Assembly: GCF_000226115.1 (NCBI RefSeq)
Contig: NC_016460.1
Location: 62,001-126,000 of the forward strand
Source: Thermothielavioides terrestris NRRL 8126
Lineage: Eukaryota; Ascomycota; Sordariomycetes; Sordariales; Chaetomiaceae
Length of the DNA stretch: 64,000 bases
Direction: 5' to 3'
Both the position numbers and the translations under genes were made by a program. The notes beneath the pieces are model-generated. The model searched no databases. It saw only the letters and a list, made by a program, of their open reading frames with translations, and was not told the DNA's origin. Positions 50,758 to 62,023 of this stretch are shown here, piece by piece. How positions within the stretch are numbered: position 1 is the stretch's first letter; each line of letters starts with the position of its first letter.

Positions 50758-51667
50758 CGCAGAGAGCAGGAAGAAGAGGCTGATGAACCCAGGGGACTTT
50801 GAGGTTTCCCTGCAGCGTCCACGGCAATTGTCTGACACTCGTCCCCGTGCCGCTGGTGTCTTCGGAGGAGAATGCTGGCTGCCCGCGCGCTCACGGCAGC
50901 GGCTGCCTCCGAATATAAGGGGGGCTCCCTTCTCCCCCCGTGGCCAGAGGATTGTCATGCCTGAATCCTCCGGGGAAGCCGCGTGGTCGAGATGGCGGAA
51001 GCACAGGCGTCAAGCGCCAGTGGCTGGTTTGGCCCCCAACAACCGTGAGATTGCATCCTTTCTGCACAGCTTCCGCTGCCATGATACGCTCCCGGGGGTC
51101 AGCTTCCACGTAGTCCAGAGAGTTTTCAGCCCTAATGCTACCCAGCGTTCGCCGCTGCCAAAGGACAAGATCCCCCGGAGCGGGTTCATTCTCCTGCCTG
51201 GCCTTGGATGCATACTAAACCATATGACACAGAGCTCCTCGCAAGAACCATCACCGCCCAGGTAGGGCCGTCAGCATAGACCGCCAACTGCACGCCCACT
51301 CAGGCCAACGCGGCCAGCTGCTGGACAGAGAGGCTCCCCGGCCAACGGGATGCACTGCCGGTCACCGTAGGAGTCTCGCCCTGAGCCTTCAACCACCTGA
51401 AATGAGAGTCGCCTCAGAGCGAGGAAGCGCGAAGCGTCCTGAGCTTGACCGGAGGATGAACGTTGCCAAACCTGCTTCTTACGTAGTGTTGGCCCCTGTA
51501 TACACTAGTTCCTGTAGCGTAACGTCTGAGCACACAGGAACTCGCAAAGTCTCGCAACCAGCCAGCGGCGGCCCATCGTGCCTCGTCCCCAATGATATCA
51601 TCTGTCTCAGAGTGGCCCCATCGGTCTCCCTTCCAGACAGGACACCCCAGCCCCTGTAAGTGTGCAT
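50758..51667. other. Intergenic, no gene seen
   Basis: DNA between the dead transporter and the dead amidotransferase start; frames have no domain. Confidence 0.4.
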
Positions 51668-51678
51668 ATAAAGCCAAC
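51668..51678 (+). promoter_or_regulatory. TATA-like box of a dead gene
   Basis: GCATATAAAG stands about 70 bases before the ATG at 51742 and suits a core promoter. Confidence 0.45.
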
Positions 51679-51741
51679 CGCAAGCCCCCTTCACAGTGAC
51701 AGACCCAACAAACGAAAGCCGCGTCCACCGGACCATTCACC

Positions 51742-51860
51742 ATGACCCCGACGCACGAGGGACCACGGCGGCTGCGGATCGCCATCCTACTCAACTCGTA
51801 ACGTACTCGTAACGCACCGCTCGCCCTTCATCAGCGAGATTCGGCCCTCGCATGACTGCG
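51742..51860 (+). pseudogene. Class I glutamine amidotransferase-like start, broken
   Basis: After an ATG at 51742 the frame reads GPRRLRIAILLNS and stops (TAA, 51799-51801). A shifted frame then reads RSPFISEIR. Together these match the start of small fungal class I glutamine-amidotransferase-like proteins (RIAIL-N-YRS-F). An 11-base tandem duplication (ACTCGTAACGT, 51794-51814) sits exactly at the break. The rest of the enzyme (Cys/His/Glu triad) is not found downstream, so only a 5' stub with its promoter remains. Confidence 0.45.
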
Positions 51861-52382
51861 CAATCGGCGGCCAACGCAATCCTGAGTGTTCCAGGACCAT
51901 CCCGAGAAGGAACGCCCGGTCGCGCCAAGCTGAGGATCCGCGACGCCTCGCGGTGGTTTTTGGCGTCGGCGAGGACGACGCGGTCGCCCTGGGCGAGGGT
52001 GCTTCGAGAGGGCCGCTGGAGAGAGCGGCCGCGCGACGACGCCGAGGTCTGGACTGGACCCGAGAGAAACATCATCCCAGCAACGAGATTCACTTGTGAA
52101 GATAAGCGTGCGCAGAATCACCAGTAGCAGAAAAGGCAGTAATGAAAACAGACACCTGTATCGGGCCACGGAAAGTACGCAGAGGAGCTTGTATTGCGGG
52201 GCGTGGTGGTGGTAATGGAAGATCAAGCTTGCATTCCCAACAAGCTACGGAACGCCGTCCCTTTTGGTTGCCCGTGCATGCATCGCATCAGACCCCTACC
52301 CGAATGCCAAACCCAAATCTGATCCTCGGTGCGCCAGCCCACAAACAAGCAACTGCTCCTCCACCTCCTCCCCCGTGAGCGC
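51861..52382. other. Intergenic, no gene seen
   Basis: The 3' flank of the ribosomal protein gene and DNA downstream of the amidotransferase stub. No domain is seen. Confidence 0.4.
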
Positions 52383-53333
52383 CTAATAGTCGATGGAGCT
52401 GGTCTGGGGGAACTCGAAGACGACGCCGCGGCCGGTAAGGCGGCGGTAGACCTCCGAGTACGTGTCGAGCCGGTAGTCGACGCCGCCGCGCTCCTTCTCG
52501 TCGAGGATGACCTTGAGCGTCTTGGAGCCGTCCTCCTTGGTGCGCAGGCGCTTGCCGACAATCTCGACCGGGTAGACGAGGTCGGTCAGGATGGCATCGT
52601 GCACGGCCGTGAGCGTGCGCGAGCGGGGGCGCTTCTGCTTGAGCGTGTTGCGCGAGCGGCTGGACCGCTTGGGGCGCGGGAGGATGCGGCGAGAAGCCAG
52701 GATCAGCACGTGGCGGTCCGAGAACTTCTTCTCGAGCTCGCGGGTCAGGCTGCGGGCGGGGGTCAGCATGTCGGCCGGGCACGAATCGCCCGCGGGCGTG
52801 GGGGGCGGAGCACTCACCGCTGCTGAACCCGGTGGAAGCCCTGCAGCGCAGGGACGGGGACAAAGATGACAATTGCCTTCTTGCCGTGGCCGACTTCGAT
52901 CTGTGCCAGATCCAAGTCAGCATGCGAGCTCCAGGATGACTATGCAATCCTTGGACCGCTCCCGTCCTATTCCGCGCGCTTGTATGGTATTTTGACGTTA
53001 TGGCGGCCGGGCGCGAGGCCCGCCGTGCCCCATGTGCGATCAATCTGCCAACGCTGCGACGACGCCCGAGGCGCGGCGACGGCCGGCGCTCGCCGAGTCG
53101 GGGGAACAGGATGCCGGGGTGCGGTTCGCGGACGCCGAGGGCGGGCGGTTGCTTCACGGGCGCGTTCTCACCTCACGGGCCGAGACGAACTGCAGCGGGC
53201 GGAGGGCGACCTTGAGGTCGGCCGTGTTGGTCTCGAGGTCGTAGAGCGCGCCGGCGATGGCCTGCTCCAGCTCCGACGGGTTCTGGCGGCTCGGGCTGTT
53301 GGCCGCGATCTTGTTGAGAGACGGCGAGCTCAT
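52383..53333 (-). CDS. rps7: 40S ribosomal protein eS7 (S7)
   Basis: Three exons, 53333-53172, 52900-52818 and 52749-52383, give 203 residues, a standard eS7 length. Landmarks are [14 protein letters not shown] in exon 1, [19 protein letters not shown] in exon 2 and [14 protein letters not shown] then [17 protein letters not shown] in exon 3. The end, [13 protein letters not shown], is nearly invariant in the family. The protein sits in the small ribosomal subunit and is needed for 18S rRNA maturation. The first intron is 271 bases, long for this window. Telomere-like boxes occur upstream (see the regulatory entry). Confidence 0.97.
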
Positions 53334-53430
53334 GGTGGCGCTTGTCGATTGATGCCGGGTTGGATGGTCTTCGCGGGCGGATGAACAGAGGTCAATCGAC
53401 TGCGGGAAAAGGCAAAACGGAATTGGAGGG

Positions 53431-53583
53431 TAGGGTTTGCAGCCCTGGGGCTGCATTTTTCGGTGGGCCGCGGCGAAAGCGGCAGGCGGTGTCGGGCGTC
53501 AGAACGGCTGGGTGCAGTTGCCAAGCGGCAAGCGCCCCACTCCAAGGAAGTGGCTGGAAGCCACTCCTTCTCCCCTAACCCTA
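53431..53583. promoter_or_regulatory. Telobox-like elements upstream of rps7
   Basis: TAGGGTTTGC (53431-53440) and CCCTAACCCTAG (53572-53583) stand about 100 and 240 bases upstream of the rps7 ATG. TTAGGG-like sites bound by Tbf1-type proteins regulate ribosomal protein genes in several ascomycetes. Confidence 0.5.
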
Positions 53584-53589
53584 GAACCC

Positions 53590-54390
53590 CCTTCCTCTCT
53601 TTCTCGCCCTTTACTGGCACAAAACAGTTCAGCTTCTCTGGGTGAACTAGGAAAGCATCAGTGCGCTCCTCTAGGATTACTTGGACAGTGCTATAGAAAG
53701 GAGAGCGACTAGCAGCCCTTCACTAGCGGAGCGCAATAGAATATAGATTGTGTGGACCGAGTATGTCTTCCTTCGTCTGGTCTCCGACCGCCCAACATGG
53801 ATGGCAAGCCGGTTGCCTGCGTCGACGAGCCACAGGCCATCCTGATCTTCAACCTGACATATGGCACCGGCATCTTCTCTACCGAGCTTGCAGCGTATCT
53901 AGCTGCACGGCTGTTACGTGATCCTGTGTTATCCTGGGGTGCGGCCTGCCGAGCTTGTGGACGGCGAGCGAAAGAAGCCAAAGCATGGCTCTCTGGATGA
54001 GCTCTTCGGTCAGAATGTCATTGGGCCGGCTGACGGTGACGGCGGCAACGACAAGGACAAGACCTCGGAGACCGACGATGGGGAGGCGCCCGACGAAGCT
54101 TCCCAGCGGCTTAACGAGCTACTCTCGCAGGAGACCAGTGGGCGTGGTCATCCAAAGGCGCTCTGCTAGGGCTATCTTCTACTTCACCCCCACCGAGAAG
54201 CTGATCATCTTTGCCGTCGGCGTGGTCATCGCCCACGCGCTACCTACGCGACCACGCCTTCGATGCGCCAAGCTTGACCGACGACGCCCACGTGCTTGGG
54301 GCCAGGCCCGCCTTTACCCACTGCATTCCGATGCGTTGGAAGGAATCCATGATCAAGCGTGACCAGCGAGAGCGTTCCACCACATCCGTT
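53590..54390. other. Gene-free interval with frameshifted coding-like pieces
   Basis: From about 53790 to 54360 the plus strand shows coding-like fragments in shifting frames: LIFNLTYGTGIFSTELAAYLAARLL (53840-53914 region), KHGSLDELFGQNVIGP (about 53980-54030), EKLIIFAVGVVIAHAL (about 54195-54245) and FDAPSLTDDAHVLGARPAF (about 54255-54315). They may be remnants of one broken gene. I do not recognise the family. Confidence 0.35.
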
Positions 54391-54930
54391 TCACCCCGGG
54401 TATGTGTTCTCCACCAGTTCAATGGCTTTCTTGACCATCTCGCGATCCATCTGGAACGTCAACTTGTCCAGAACTTCCGTGTAGCTGAGGAATTCCACCG
54501 CGTATCTGTCCTTCTCGGGCGATTCCTTGGGTGGCGTTTCCTCGTCCACAGCAGCGACAAACCACCAAATGAGCTTGATTTGACCTTCACCAAGGCGGCG
54601 GATTTGCAAGGTGAAAGGCTCGCAAATACCGGTGTAAAAACGTGCCCGGTCGTCTAACTGCTCGGGTTCCACCGCCGGCGGGGCTCGAGTGTGCATGTTC
54701 ACGGGAAGGAGCCGGCAGGCAAAGCCGGTCTCTTCGGTGACCTCGCGCAGGGCGGTCAGGTGGCGAGGCTCTCCGCAATTTCGCCGTCCCTTGGCCAGCA
54801 CATACTCGCCACGCTTCAGGATGTGAAGCACGCAGACCTCCCGGGAAGAGAGACGGAACAGAACTGCGCCTGCACTCTCGACGAATGCCTCGGACATGTA
54901 CTGCTCCGACTCAAAGCGAGACTCGGCCAT
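54391..54930 (-). CDS. Nudix hydrolase
   Basis: An intronless 179-residue frame. It has a full Nudix box, G-x5-E-x7-REVTEETGF, from Gly48 to Phe70, with all Glu ligands for the divalent metal. The N-terminus, SAGAVLFRL, starts the Nudix beta-sheet. The layout is close to bis(5'-nucleosyl)-tetraphosphatase (Ap4A-type) relatives, but substrate choice in Nudix proteins cannot be told from the box. It would hydrolyse a nucleoside diphosphate linked to another group, in cytosol or nucleus. The ATG at 54930 gives a short acidic start before the fold; MSEAF (Met12) is an alternative start. Confidence 0.88.
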   Translation of the reverse strand: MAESRFESEQYMSEAFVESAGAVLFRLSSREVCVLHILKRGEYVLAKGRRNCGEPRHLTALREVTEETGFACRLLPVNMHTRAPPAVEPEQLDDRARFYTGICEPFTLQIRRLGEGQIKLIWWFVAAVDEETPPKESPEKDRYAVEFLSYTEVLDKLTFQMDREMVKKAIELVENTYPG

Positions 54931-55295
54931 GGCGGGAGTCCCAATTGCCAGCCGTGATTGAGAATACGGGACGCAGATGGCTTATTCTCCTTGTGGAGTG
55001 TGCAAATCGGAAGTGATGGGATGAGATGCTTGAGAATAAAAAATCGTCGCAGATGTTGGGTTTTGGCACCATGTTCCTGAAGCACACAGTAAGCGACGTT
55101 TACCCGGCTGCAATTCGCAAGAGGGACGGGAAGCCCGTTGTTGCCTGGAGGTTGGCGCGGGAAGGCGTGGCCCCGCACCTCTACTGAGGTAAAAATTCTG
55201 TGTTCTGTCAGCCTCGCCAGGATTGACGCTTCTTGCACTGTACGGATCCGTGCACCTTCACTCGAGATCGTTCGTCTCGCTCGCTCCCCCGACAA
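54931..55295. other. Divergent promoter region
   Basis: The gap between the leftward Nudix gene and the rightward DUF7704-like gene. No other gene is seen. Confidence 0.4.
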
Positions 55296-55817
55296 ATGGC
55301 CAGCTCCAGGCAAGCGGCAGCCTCTGGCGCGTCCGCAAGCGCAAGCGCAACCGCGGTGGCCGGGTTCGTGCTGCCCCTGCCGTACCGGCTCTTCTTCCTG
55401 CTCGTCGAGCCGATCGCGACGCTCGCGGGCGCGTACTACGCCTTCTTCGACCAGCGCACCTACCTCGACCTCACGCACGCGGCCTCGGCGCCCTCGCCCG
55501 TCCCGCTCGGCACCTCCATCGCCATGTCGCAGCTTGCCAATCTCTACCTCGCCTTTGCGCTCAGCGAGGCGCTCGTCCTGCGGTCGACCGCGGACCTCCG
55601 CGTCTGGAGGACCCTGCTCTTCTGCCTGCTGGTCGCCGACTTTGGCCATCTCTACACCGTCCGCGCGCTGGGGCCGCAGATCTACTGGCGCGTCTCCGAG
55701 TGGAATGCCATCGACTGGGGCAATGTTGGCTTCGTCTATCTGGGCGCGTCCATGAGGGCTGCCTTCCTGGCGGGGGTCGGGTTTGGCGCAAGGAAGAAGG
55801 TCACGAAAGCTGCCTGA
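55296..55817 (+). CDS. DUF7704-like four-helix membrane protein
   Basis: An intronless 173-residue frame. After an Ala/Ser-rich start it reads LPLPYRLFFLLVEPIATLAGAY (helix 1), then a central helix pair (QLANLYLAFALSEALV; TLLFCLLVADFGHLY) and a last helix (WGNVGFVYLGASMRAAFL). The order EP-x-GA-Y, QL-N-YL, D-GH-Y and W-A-D-W-GN is that of a widespread fungal membrane family of unknown function (DUF7704). The upstream in-frame ATG at 55233 would add 21 polar residues with no conservation signal, so the later ATG is preferred. Confidence 0.78.
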   Translation: MASSRQAAASGASASASATAVAGFVLPLPYRLFFLLVEPIATLAGAYYAFFDQRTYLDLTHAASAPSPVPLGTSIAMSQLANLYLAFALSEALVLRSTADLRVWRTLLFCLLVADFGHLYTVRALGPQIYWRVSEWNAIDWGNVGFVYLGASMRAAFLAGVGFGARKKVTKAA

Positions 55818-56723
55818 ACACGGGGAGGGGCCGAGGAGGCTGCGGTGGCGGCCCCGAACAGCAGCACCGAGCACGGGGCCGCATGGATGGCACTTGCTTT
55901 CGTTATGGCAGTCCGGTGTTGATCGTGCTATGGCTGGGCCATGTTTCTGAAAGGCAAGACGCACCTATGGCTGCCTCAAGCCTGCCCTAGTTATGAAGCT
56001 CCCAGCTCTCAGGCGGGGCGCCGTCTCCAAGACTTCCTTTCCAGCACCTGCTCGTCTGCTCGAGCACCGGTCGCCGGCGACCAGACCGCAGGGCAAGAAA
56101 TCCACGAAGCCTTGCGCTGCTTTTGCTCAGACCTCGATTCCCCCTGACCCAGCAACTAATATGTCGAACCTACCTTAATTCGTACAACGCCCCCCTCGCC
56201 CAGTCAAGCCCCTGATTGATGAAAAGCTCGTCCTCCTCAAGCTACCCAGCCGCTGCTAGCCAGTGACCGACATCGCATCGTGGGGCTCTTCACTTCCTTG
56301 TCTGCCGTCCCCTCCCCGGCCCCGTCGCAGCATGGGGAGTCCTCTGATTTGTGGGAAAACCGGCTGCGGTCGTCCGCCCGGCCCACAAGCTCGAAGCACC
56401 TGGGTTGGCCTGGCGGGGCACGGCGGGGTCGGCGCGTTGGAGGGGCCCATCGCGGGCTCTCAGTCCTCCTCGCGGCTTAAACCCGCTGGCTGGAACGCTC
56501 TGCCAATTGTGCCGCTCGTTATGTACTGGATAATATCGCTGATGCTCCACGTGGAGTCGCTCAGCCTGGAGTGGGGTCGTCTCCTGCCCCTCCCAGGCTT
56601 TGGGAACTCTTAAAACGGCGGGGCGTACCCCGTCTTCCTGCTTCGGAGGAAAGCTTGCGATCGTGATTCCCGCTTCCGCTGACTGCAAGCAACTTGGCCC
56701 GCTTTCCCTGTCCGTCCGCCGCC
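55818..56723. other. Intergenic, no gene seen
   Basis: 0.9 kb between the DUF7704-like gene and the alcohol dehydrogenase ATG. No domain is seen in short frames. Confidence 0.45.
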
Positions 56724-57942
56724 ATGTCCGTCCCCGAGAAGTTCACCGGTTTCCAGGTCCACGGGCCCGAGACGTGGCTGGAGTTCCACAAGAACGAGTT
56801 CCAGCCCAAGCCGTTCGGCGACTACGACGTCGACATCAAGATCGAGTGCTGCGGTGTGTGCGCTAGCGACGTCCACACCATCAGCGGCGGCTGGGGCAAG
56901 CAGCACTACCCCCTCGCGGTCGGGCACGGTAGGGCCGGTCCCGCGGATATCCCTTCTCTCTCTCTCTTCCCCGGGGGAAATGCTGACGAGACGCAGAGAT
57001 CGTCGGGCGGGCCGTCCGCGTGGGACCGAAGGTGACGCTGATCAAGCCGGGCCAGCGCGTGGGCGTCGGCGCGCAGAGCTACTCGTGCCTGAACTGCCGG
57101 CAGTGCAACAACGACAACGAGACGTACTGCCGCAAGCAGCTCGACACGTACGGCGCCGTCTGGCCCGACACGGGCATCGTCTCGCAGGGCGGCTACTCGT
57201 CGCACGTGCGGACGCACGAACACTGGTGCGTGCTACCACCACCCTAATTAAGCACCGCGCAGCAGCAGCTGACAATCGTTCCTCCCCCCGTAGGGTCTTC
57301 CCAATCCCCGATGCGCTGCCCAGCACCGCGGCGGCGCCGATGCTCTGCGCCGGCCTGACGGCGTACTCGCCGCTGGTGCGCAACGGCTGCGGGCCCGGCA
57401 AGAAGGTGGGCATCGTGGGCCTCGGCGGCATCGGGCACCTGGGCGTGCTGTTCGCCAAGGCGCTGGGGGCCGAGGTCTGGGTGATCAGCCGGTCGCACGC
57501 CAAGGAGGCGGACGCGCGCAAGCTGGGCGCGGACGGGTTCCTGGCGACGTCGGACCGCGACTGGAACGCGCCGCACGTCATGACCTTCGACCTGATCGTC
57601 AACACGGCCAACAGCTTCGACGGCTTCGACCTCGACGCCTACCTGAGCCTGCTCGACGTGCACGCCCGCTGGGTCAACGTCGGCCTGCCCGAGGGCGACG
57701 GCATCAAGGTCCGCAACCAGACCTTCCTCGGCAACGGCTGCTTCTTCGGCAGCTCCCACCTCGGCAGCCGCCGCGAGACCCTCGCCATGCTGCAGCTGGC
57801 CGCCGACAAGGGCATCCGCACCTGGGTCGAGGAGGTGCCCATCAGCGCCGAGAACCTGGCCACCGTCATGACGCGGCTGCACAAGAACGACGTCCGGTAC
57901 CGTTTCTGCCTAACCAACTACGAGGACCAGTTCGGGGCGTGA
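56724..57942 (+). CDS. Zinc alcohol dehydrogenase, NADPH-dependent cinnamyl/ADH6 type
   Basis: Three exons, 56724-56928, 56997-57225 and 57294-57942, give 360 residues. Catalytic zinc ligands are Cys46 in CCGVCASDVH and His68-Glu69 (split across intron 1). The structural zinc lobe is SCLNCRQCNNDNETYC. The cofactor motif is GIVGLGGIGHLGV, followed by VISRSHAKE. The SR after the beta strand favours NADPH over NADH. This is the pattern of yeast Adh6/Adh7 and plant cinnamyl alcohol dehydrogenases, which reduce aromatic and branched aldehydes in the cytosol. A role in detoxifying lignin-derived aldehydes would suit a plant-biomass fungus, but that is inference. Confidence 0.93.
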
Positions 57943-58121
57943 AGTGCGGTGGGAAGGGAAGGGGTGGTTGCACGATGGTGGTGACACAATGTTTGTACTG
58001 TAGTGTATCAGCACCGGTCTTGAAAAAAATTGCCATGTCTAGAAGCTACGGGTATCTCGCATGTCTTTGTAGGAAAGTTGCACCCTCCTCACGTCTGCTT
58101 GAATCCTCCTCCCCTCACCCT

Positions 58122-60037
58122 TCACGTCTGCTTGATCCTGCCGAGCCCGAGAACACACCAGTAGGCCAGCTCGCGCTTCTCCCTCGCCTCCTTGGCGGCA
58201 TCTCTGCCCGCCGCCGCGCCGACGTCGTCGCCGCCGGCCTCGCCCTCCCACTCGACGCGCACGAACATGGGTATCTCCAGCACATCCTCGTCCTCGCGCA
58301 GGGGCGGGTCGCCAGGCGCGAGCCGCAGCGACGCCGGCACGACCTCGACGACGATGCTGACCCAGTTGCGCCCGCGCTCCCAGATCTTGCCGACCTCCAG
58401 CTGGCTGTGGTGGGGGTTGTTGCTGCTGCTCTGGCCGCCGCCCTCCTCGCCGCGGCGCCGCCGCCTGTCCTTGTCGCGGTCGCGCTCGCCGCTCTCCTTG
58501 AGCGCCTCGTCCCACACGTCTGTGTTGGCGTCGATCTCGAACTCCGGGCACAGCACCGTCACCTTGCTGGCGAAGCGGCCCGGCGTGCGGGCCGGCGCGC
58601 CCAGCGTGACGCGCACCGGCTCGAAGATGGGGTTCTTGAACGTCAGCAGGTAGTGCGCCGGCCGCAGCGGCTCGAGCAGCGCGCCCGGCACTACGGCGGG
58701 CCCCGAGGCGGAGCCGCCGCTGCCGGAGGAGGAGGAGGAGGAAAGCGGCAGCGGGCGCACGGCGATGCTCGGGATGTAGCTGCCGGCCACGAGGCGGATG
58801 CGGAAGCGCGTGGTCTGCACCTTGGCCTCGGGCTTGCTGATGATGTGGCGGCAGACCGGGCAGCGCTTGGAGCGCTTGGTGCGCAGCAGGTAGGGGATCG
58901 GGCGCAGCTCCGACGCGAAGCGGGCGCGGCCGTGCAGGTGCGCCTCGCCGAGGTTCGGCGGCTGGTCGCGCAGTTGGGCGGCCGACGCGGTGGCGCCGTG
59001 GCCTTCGGACCGCAGCCTGTCGATGGCGGCCGACTCATCCAGGCGGGCCGGCTGCAGGCCCTCGTCGGGCTCGAGCGCCTCGCGCATGGCGCCCACCCGC
59101 GACTTGGCCTTCTTATCCTGCCAGCCGCCGCCGGTGTAGATGCTCATGATGCGCGAGAGCGAGGTCGGCGACGAGAAGCCGAGGTCGCTCAGCGCGGCGA
59201 GCCCGCTGTCGGCCGAGTTCGGGTCGGCGAGCTGGCCCTGGTAGAAGGCCTTCAGGTTTGCGAACTGGGTCTCCAGGTCCAGGACCTCGGCGCTGCTGCT
59301 CGGTCCTCCTTCTTCGCCCCCTGCTGTTGCCGGCGCCGGTGCCGCGGCAGCCTGAGTTCGGTAGGCCGGGTCCTTACGCCGCTCCTTCCGTTCCTTGGCC
59401 GTCAGCCGCGTGGCGCCGCCGTTGCGCAGCTTCGCCAGCTGGGCGTGGATGCCGTTCGGCTTCTCGAACTGGATGCCGACCTCGGCCGAGGTCCAGTGGC
59501 AGTAGGAGCAGGTCAGCGCGTACGGGCCGGCATGCGGCGCAGCCGCGTTGTCGGGGGCCGCCAGCAGGCTGGGGTCGGGCTTCGTCTCGAGGCTCGTCAC
59601 GGCGAGCGGGCCGAGGCAGACCGGGCACTGAAAGCAGCTGCGGGTGCATCTGGGGTAGACGGTGAAATGTCAGCTGGTCGCAGCGGCCAAAGAAGAGAGA
59701 AGGAGAAGCGTGCGGCCGACCTGTTGCCCTCGCTCTTGAGGTTGCTGCTGGGCACCTCGAACAGGCAGTTGGGACAGTAGTACGAGACGATCTCCTCGGC
59801 GACGCAGCGCGGGCAGCGGATCTGGTGGCAGTCCTCGCAGTACAGCAGGTACTCGAGCGGGTAGAGGCTGTAGTTGGACCGCGGGGCGCGCGGGTCGAAG
59901 GTGCGGTCGTCGTCGTCGCCGGCGCCGTTGTCGTCGGCCGCCGCCGCCATCGGCGAGCTGCCGTCTAGCGGCCGCCCGGGTGCCGACACGTCGGAGCACG
60001 GACACCGTATGTACGTGTAGGGGGTCAGCGCGGCCAT
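58122..60037 (-). CDS. ro-2: Dynactin p62 subunit (dynactin subunit 4)
   Basis: Exon 1 (60037-59721) and exon 2 (59649-58122), with a 71-base intron, give 614 residues. Conserved cysteine pairs make the zinc-finger core: CPCSDV, YCEDCHQIRCPRC, YYCPNCLFEVP, CTRSCFQCPVC, LTCSYC and, later, CPVCRHIISKPE. Further marks are LKAFYQGQLADPN and RIMSIYTGGGW. The order matches dynactin p62, which sits at the pointed end of the Arp1 filament and helps target dynein cargo; the Neurospora homologue is ro-2. The C-terminal part has low-complexity Ser, Gly and Arg/Asp runs. A telomere-like box lies upstream (60157-60167). Confidence 0.92.
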
Positions 60038-61182
60038 TGCGGGTCCTGCATTGCGTGGTGCGGGCGCTCGGCAAGACGGTGGAGGGCGGGCACGGAGGGG
60101 CAGGATACTTGCGGTTGACGCGTTTGCTCGACGCGCCAGTTAGCCAGTCAATGCTGACCCTAACCCTGATTGTGGGGTCCACGGTTTGACCTCGCACTGC
60201 ATCTTCGTTTCTTTCATTTCTTCATCCCGCTCTCCCTCCCTCCATTGCTTATTCTATGTTTCATTCATTCTTCCTAAAGAGAGCCACTTGAACATTGAGC
60301 CGACTTAGGATCCTATATCTGTAACTTCAACAATGCTAAATTATAGTCGACGCGCCGTGCCTCGATCAATGCCCCGCTGGCTTGTGTACAAAACGGCCTC
60401 CTTTAAATTGAAGTCCGGGGGAGAGGCATCTGGGCTTCCATGAACGTCCCTGAGATAGTCTGTCGGTTATCGTACTGAGAATAGGCCACGCCGCATGTCG
60501 CAACGCAGGTCGGATTATTCGAGCTTCTCGTTCGCCCGGATGGGTTTGCTTTACCTCGAGAATGAACAGCACATCAAAGGAATATCCCCTGTATCGGCAG
60601 GCAAGACGTACAACTCGCAAAGATCGCGGCGGCCGGAAACCGGCAGGGATCTGTTTGATCCAAGCTCTGCGAAGCCCAAGGAGAGTGTGTCTGGCAGCTC
60701 CTGGGCCAGGTTTGACCGCGCGAAAGTCGGAACTTCCGGCACGGAGAGAGCCGTCCGCGCGGTGGCCCACAAACACCAGGCGTTTCTTCCAGACCTCCCT
60801 TGCCGCCGATCTCTTTCCTTAGACCGTACGGAGTAAGCAGTGTCCTGGACATGCGTGAGGCTCGCCAGACCCAGTCGGCAAACCCGGGGGAAGCCAGCCG
60901 TGCCCTCCACGCCGTTGGGCTCGGAAAGAGGTCGAGAGCGGACACCGACACTCGGAAGCCGCGGCAGACGACGGTCACCATTGTGTGCATTTGGTGCACC
61001 AGAGATTTGCGTCCATGAGCAGAGGGCTGGCCTTGCGGAGAACAGCCCTGGCAGCGACATCATGAACACGATGGTAGCATGACGCACGCAAATGTTACCC
61101 TGAGCCTAGGCATCGGAACGCGCACAAGCAACGTCACTTGACAGTATCATGTGCAAATCCTCCCGGCTTGATTATAGGGCCT
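60038..61182. other. Intergenic, promoter of dynactin p62
   Basis: 1.1 kb of DNA with ACCCTAACCCT at 60157-60167 and an AT-rich 60200-60360. The longer frames on both strands at 60366-61087 mirror one another and show no domain. Confidence 0.45.
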
Positions 61183-62023
61183 CTATGTACTGGACGGAGG
61201 CGCCGACGCCCCAGCCAACCCAGCGATGATCTCCGCTCCCATGCTGTACACCATGAATACCAGGGGCACAACAATCCACGCGCCGCTGGCAGACGGACGA
61301 AGTTAGCATCCGAACCGGGCCCGGAGCTGGAAGCACAGGAACACCCACTTTGGAATGATGTACAGGAAGACCAGCGTCCACGGCAGGTTGTGGCCGACGT
61401 TGTCGAAGCCGGAGCAAAACTCGTTCAGCCCTTTGCGCCGGTCAGCCTCTCTCCAACGCGCGAGTGGCCAGGGCGGCGCCGCCCGCCGGCAAGCACTCAC
61501 CGTACAGCACCGTCTTGCTGACGGTCATGACCGCGGCGCTGAACCCGAGCAGCAGCGCCAGCGCGCCGGCCCTGCCGGCCACGGCCCGGCGGCGCCCGGG
61601 GACGACGACGCGGCCGTGGCGGTGCCACAGCCACAGGTAGGCGACGTACAGCGCCGTCTCGGCCAGGTTCATGAGGCTCTGCGCGGCCGCGAAGCCGTTG
61701 CGCAGGTGCCACTGCTTGAAGCCGTACATGTGGTCGACCTCGCCGTACAGCGCGTACGGCACCCACAGCGGGCGGTGCAGCGCCCCGCCGGGCATCGAGT
61801 GCGGCCGCAGCAGGATGTAGCCCGAGTCCCAGAGGACCAGCGGCAGCGAGACGGCGAGCCACAGGAGCGTCGGCGTCGTCGGCGTGTGGGACCAGCCGGG
61901 TGGTGAGCGGGGGGCGGCGGCGGCGGCGGCATCGGGTCCCGTCGTCTTCTGCTTGGCGTCGCGGCTCGACGGCGAGGCGGGCGGCGAGCGCCGGCGGCGG
62001 CCGGTGGCTTCGGGCTGCGACAT
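61183..62023 (-). CDS. EXPERA-like multi-helix membrane protein
   Basis: Three exons, 62023-61501, 61430-61349 and 61285-61183, keep phase and give 235 residues. The short last exon is supported by a GTGGGT donor, a GCTAAC branch site and a CAG acceptor. A basic, Ser/Pro-rich N-terminus (about 50 residues) is followed by four to five helices: LLWLAVSLPLVLWDSGY, AETALYVAYLWLW, LALLLGFSAAVM, WTLVFLYIIPNGAW and VPLVFMVYSMGAEI. Motifs W-D-S-Y and GHN-P-W-FLYIIPNG resemble emopamil-binding/EXPERA-type proteins. Sterol isomerase activity is not implied, since the key acidic and His residues cannot be assigned. ER membrane location is likely. Confidence 0.68.
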
